From a virus, in the IMG/VR virus record IMGVR_UViG_3300012147_000001, positions 1 to 64,000 of that record: DNA of 64,000 nt. One strand, 5' to 3'. Below are positions 60,972 to 64,000 of the stretch, piece by piece. A program made the position numbers and the translations under genes. The notes below the pieces were generated by a model. That model saw nothing but the letters and a program-made list of their open reading frames with translations, was not told the origin of the DNA and ran no database searches. How positions within the stretch are numbered: the first letter of the stretch is position 1; each line of letters begins with the position of its first letter.

Positions 60972-63152
60972 ATGCAAAACCAATTAGCCAAAGAGACTAA
61001 TCAACAAGAAGTACAAATAGATGCTCTTGGATTAGAAAATAAATTTGAGAATGATTGGGCTAATCCTCCTACTGTTGCTCAACTTAAACAGGAAATGGAA
61101 GATGCTATTCCTACCCACAATTTACAAGTTCAAAAAATTGATGCGTGGATTGATAATTTAGAGTCTAAAAAAAAGAAAGTTGATGCTAACAAAAATAAAA
61201 AAGCAAAAACTAAATCAGAGTACAAGCCAAGACTTATACGCAAACAAGCGGAATGGCGTTATCCATCTCTTACTGAACCTTTTTTAAATACTCCTGATAT
61301 GTTTGAAGTTAGTCCTACAACACACATGGACAAGCCTCGTGCAATTCAAGCAGGACAAATGATTAACTACCAGTTTAATAACAAAATAAACAAGGTAGAT
61401 TTTATTGATGAATTAATTCGTGCATTAGTAGATGAAGGTACTGCAATAGTTCGTACTGGTTGGGATTATCAAACTAGAACTGAAAGTAGAGAAGTTCCTA
61501 AAATAATTTATGAAATTACTGATGACCCTCAGTACATTCAAAGATTGCAGCAATTAATACAAGTTAGTCAACAAAACCCTGAAATACTTGACCAACTTAG
61601 TGAAATGGAAAGAACTGCTTTAGAACTTACTATGGAACAAGGTGAACCAGTAATAGGTATTGCTACTGGTGAAATGATACAAGAAGAATACGAGTTTGTA
61701 GTACGTGATGCACCATCTTTAGAAGTATGTGATTACCGTTCAGTAATTATTGACCCTACTTGCAAAGGTGACATGGAAAAAGCTAACTTTGTAATATATA
61801 AATTTGAAACCTCTAAGAGTGAATTACAGTCTACTGGTTTGTATAAAAACTTAGATTTAATTAGTCTTGATGATTCCAGCATATTAAAAGAATCTGATGA
61901 AATTATTGATGAATTAGAAATTAATAATTTTAATTTTAGAGATGAACCACGTAAACGTATTGTGGCTTATGAGTATTGGGGTTTTTGGGATACTAAAGCT
62001 GATGGTATTGCTAGACCTATTGTTGCTACTTTTGTTGGTAGTGTAATGATTAGACTTGAAGAAAATCCATTTAGTCATGGTAAATTACCATTCGATATTG
62101 CACGTTTAATGCCAAAACGTAGAGAAACTTATGGTGAGCCAGATGGTGAATTAATTGAAGATAATCAAAAAGTTGTTGGCGCATTGTCTAGAGGTATGAT
62201 TGATTTAATGGCTAAATCTTCTAATGGACAAACAGCTTATGCTAAAGGTTTTTTAGACCCACTAAATCGCAGACGAATGATTAATCAAGAAAGTTATGAA
62301 TTTAATCCTCAAGCTCCACCAGACCAAGGAATATTTCAACACAAATACCCAGAAATACCTGCTAGTGCATACAACTTAGTTCAGATGCATCAAAACGAAG
62401 CAGAGAGCTTTACTGGTGTAAAAGCATTCGGACAAGGACTTAACGGGGATTCTCTTGGCTCAAGTGTAGGAGGTATACGTTCTGCTTTAGATGCAGCAGG
62501 TAAACGTGAGATGTCAATTTTAAGAAGAATTGTTGCTTGTATGAATCGTGTAGGTAAAAAGATTCTTGCAATGAATGCACAATTTCTTGATGGCACACAA
62601 TTTGTAAGATTAACAGACGAAAACTTTGTTGAAATTAACCCAGATGATATTACTGGAGAGTTTGATTTAGTATTAGATATTAGTACCGCAGAAGCAGACA
62701 ATGAAAAAGCTTCTGAGTTAGCTTTTATGCTACAAACTATGGGTAACAATGCACCATTTGAAGTTACTAAAATGTTGTTAATGGACATTGCTAGATTACG
62801 TAAACTACCTAATTTAGTTAAAAAATTAGAAGAATGGAGTCCACAGCCTGACCCAATGGCTGAACAGATGAAGCAAATCGAAATGAAAATTAGAATGGCT
62901 GAAGCTGTTGAAATGGAAACTAGAGCTAAGAAAAATCTAGCACAAGCAGAAAGAGATTTAGCAAATGCTCGTAAGATTGGTTCTGATGCTGACATGAAAG
63001 ATTTAGATTTTGTTGAACAAGAATCTGGTACTAAACATGAACGTGATAGAGATTTAATGAGCCAACAATCTGAAGGTAATATTAAACATGCGTTAGTAAA
63101 AAATCAGTTAGAAATGCAACGAGATAAAGAAAAGAGTAGAAATACTGTTTAA
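60972..63152 (+). CDS. Portal protein (N4 gp59-like), 726 aa
   Basis: Length and motifs fit the N4 94-kDa portal: WRYPSLTEPFLNTPDMFEVSP, LVDEGTAIVRTGWDYQTRTE, LPFDIARLMPKRRETYGEPDGELIEDNQ and a long helical C-terminus with coiled coil. Twelve copies would form the DNA channel. GAGG ribosome site. Confidence 0.9.
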   Translation: MQNQLAKETNQQEVQIDALGLENKFENDWANPPTVAQLKQEMEDAIPTHNLQVQKIDAWIDNLESKKKKVDANKNKKAKTKSEYKPRLIRKQAEWRYPSLTEPFLNTPDMFEVSPTTHMDKPRAIQAGQMINYQFNNKINKVDFIDELIRALVDEGTAIVRTGWDYQTRTESREVPKIIYEITDDPQYIQRLQQLIQVSQQNPEILDQLSEMERTALELTMEQGEPVIGIATGEMIQEEYEFVVRDAPSLEVCDYRSVIIDPTCKGDMEKANFVIYKFETSKSELQSTGLYKNLDLISLDDSSILKESDEIIDELEINNFNFRDEPRKRIVAYEYWGFWDTKADGIARPIVATFVGSVMIRLEENPFSHGKLPFDIARLMPKRRETYGEPDGELIEDNQKVVGALSRGMIDLMAKSSNGQTAYAKGFLDPLNRRRMINQESYEFNPQAPPDQGIFQHKYPEIPASAYNLVQMHQNEAESFTGVKAFGQGLNGDSLGSSVGGIRSALDAAGKREMSILRRIVACMNRVGKKILAMNAQFLDGTQFVRLTDENFVEINPDDITGEFDLVLDISTAEADNEKASELAFMLQTMGNNAPFEVTKMLLMDIARLRKLPNLVKKLEEWSPQPDPMAEQMKQIEMKIRMAEAVEMETRAKKNLAQAERDLANARKIGSDADMKDLDFVEQESGTKHERDRDLMSQQSEGNIKHALVKNQLEMQRDKEKSRNTV

Positions 63153-63156
63153 AATG

Positions 63157-63190
63157 GTTAATATAGTCAATGTGATTACACTATATTAAC
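63157..63190. other. AT-rich hairpin after the portal gene
   Basis: Perfect 11-bp inverted repeat GTTAATATAGT/ACTATATTAAC with a 12-base loop, in the short portal/109-aa spacer. No T-run, so not a typical terminator; it may stabilise mRNA ends. Confidence 0.55.
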
Positions 63191-63205
63191 TAATTAAGGA
63201 ATCAA

Positions 63206-63535
63206 ATGTCTGAACAAACTGAAATAGAAGTTACTGTTGAAGCTCTTAAAAATGATGTGTCTATTAGAGACAGTCTTTATCGTTTACTAAGTAACGAAGA
63301 TTTTAAAGTTTTAGTAATAGAAGGTTATTTAAAAAATGAAGCAGTACGTAATACTAAAATATTAGGTGATGCAAACATTCGTGCTAATCAAAGAGCTTTT
63401 GATTCAACTATTGATGAACTTAAAGCTATTGGTTTACTAGATAACCATTTTCGTACCATTGAGATTGTAGGTAATAAAGCTGAAGAAGATTTAGCTGCTT
63501 ACGAAAAAATGGAACTAGAAGACGATTTGGAGTAA
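63206..63535 (+). CDS. Hypothetical 109-aa protein (N4 gp58 position)
   Basis: A helical, acidic protein between portal and scaffold-like genes. AAGGAAT ribosome site. The sequence VLVIEGYLKNEAVRNTKIL..N.RAFDSTIDELKAIG is typical of small phage proteins preceding the head module. Function unknown. Confidence 0.65.
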   Translation: MSEQTEIEVTVEALKNDVSIRDSLYRLLSNEDFKVLVIEGYLKNEAVRNTKILGDANIRANQRAFDSTIDELKAIGLLDNHFRTIEIVGNKAEEDLAAYEKMELEDDLE

Positions 63536-63541
63536 TAAAGT

Positions 63542-64000
63542 ATGTCTGAAGACAACAACACAGAAAATACTCAAGAACCAGATTTTCTAAATTTGTCGGA
63601 TGATGAATTTGAAAGATTTGGTTTATATCCTCCTGAATCTCCTGCTTCTGAAGACGTAGAAGAATCTTCTGATAATACCGAACAAGAAGATACTTTAAAC
63701 GAAGAAGAACAAAGTGACGAATCTGAAGTTGAGTCCAACCAAGGCGAAGCCGAAGGTTTGGACGTAAACGAAGGTGAGGAAACTGACCAAGAAGAATTAG
63801 ATACTGAAACTTCTGATAATGAAGAAGAAGACAGCACTGACGATGAACCTGAATCAATAAAAGCTAGTGCTTTTTATAAAGCATTAACAGCACCTATTAA
63901 AGCTAATGGTAAAATGGTGTCAGTAACTAGTCCAGAAGAAGCTATAAAGCTTATTCAAAAAGGATTAGGTTACAATGCTGAAATGGTTAAGTTAAAACCA
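63542..64000 (+). CDS. Scaffold-like/N4 gp57-like protein, 5' part only
   Basis: 153 codons before the window ends. Residues 1-105 are extremely acidic (Glu/Asp/Ser), then KALTAPIKANGKMVSVTSPEEAIKLIQKGLGYNAEM, a pattern at the start of large head-module proteins of N4-like and other podoviruses. Function probably in head assembly. Its 3' end and the capsid gene lie outside. Confidence 0.7.
   Translation, partial: MSEDNNTENTQEPDFLNLSDDEFERFGLYPPESPASEDVEESSDNTEQEDTLNEEEQSDESEVESNQGEAEGLDVNEGEETDQEELDTETSDNEEEDSTDDEPESIKASAFYKALTAPIKANGKMVSVTSPEEAIKLIQKGLGYNAEMVKLKP

Noticed and set aside
63426-63857. Minus-strand frames opposite the acidic scaffold-like gene
   Set aside because: Long Leu/Gln and Ser runs are shadows of Glu/Asp codons on the plus strand.
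1-64000. CRISPR array, IS element, integrase or lysogeny genes
   Set aside because: No regularly spaced repeats, transposase, recombinase or repressor were seen; gene order fits a lytic phage.

Overview
The window is most of the genome of an N4-like podovirus (Schitoviridae type), circularly permuted and without its ends. Diagnostic genes are a 3,317-residue virion RNA polymerase with every T7-type catalytic motif, a two-subunit T7-like RNA polymerase (N4 RNAPII type), a family A DNA polymerase, the N4-style ATPase-primase / RecA-like ATPase / SSB block, a MoxR ATPase plus VWA protein pair, rIIA/rIIB-like proteins, and N4-type terminase and portal genes. Base composition is AT-rich (roughly one third G+C). 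Embedded i-spanin/o-spanin genes point to a Gram-negative host. I see no integrase, repressor, tRNA, IS element or CRISPR array, so the phage looks strictly lytic.

Layout: 1-75 is the tail of an upstream gene and 142-10095 is the virion RNA polymerase, the last gene of the rightward (+) late operon. A bidirectional terminator (10100-10127) separates it from a long leftward (-) block running from 41140 down to 10138. Read in its transcription order, this block has: small early genes, including a macro-domain protein and a SLOG-domain protein (41140-37580); the split RNAPII genes with two small ORFs between the subunits (37410-34423); nucleotide metabolism (dimeric dUTPase, dCMP deaminase, ThyX; 33102-30725); zinc-ribbon genes, rIIA/rIIB, MoxR/VWA (30610-23900); helicase and DNA polymerase (23340-18847); HNH endonuclease, PD-(D/E)XK nuclease, ATPase-primase, RecA-like ATPase, SSB and RuvC-like nuclease (18648-11872); then small genes. 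A divergent non-coding region (about 41194-41786) starts the + strand late block: two small winged-helix-like proteins, Gp49/Sf6-66-like and DUF5675 proteins, terminase, neck/tail proteins, a large Asp-box appendage protein, lysis cassette, more tail proteins, portal and the start of a scaffold-like gene cut by the window end. Major capsid genes should lie between position 64000 and position 1 of the circle.

Regulation fits the N4 scheme. The injected virion RNA polymerase would read early genes from single-strand hairpin promoters. Four, possibly five, such hairpins are visible: 5-bp stems of different sequence, an invariant GAA triloop on the template strand and a conserved TTARTG flank. 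RNAPII would read middle genes, and host sigma-70 polymerase (in N4 with phage SSB as activator) would read late genes from two near-consensus promoters at 41787 and 44354. Many intrinsic terminators with UUCG-type loops punctuate the leftward block.

Most notable observations: the promoter-hairpin family; a zincin-like HEVVH motif inside the virion RNA polymerase; a terminator abutting the polymerase start codon; apparent complete absence of GATC; a structured non-coding segment beside an HNH gene after the DNA polymerase; and early macro/SLOG genes that could be anti-defence factors. Names rest on motif and context recognition by eye; no database search was possible.
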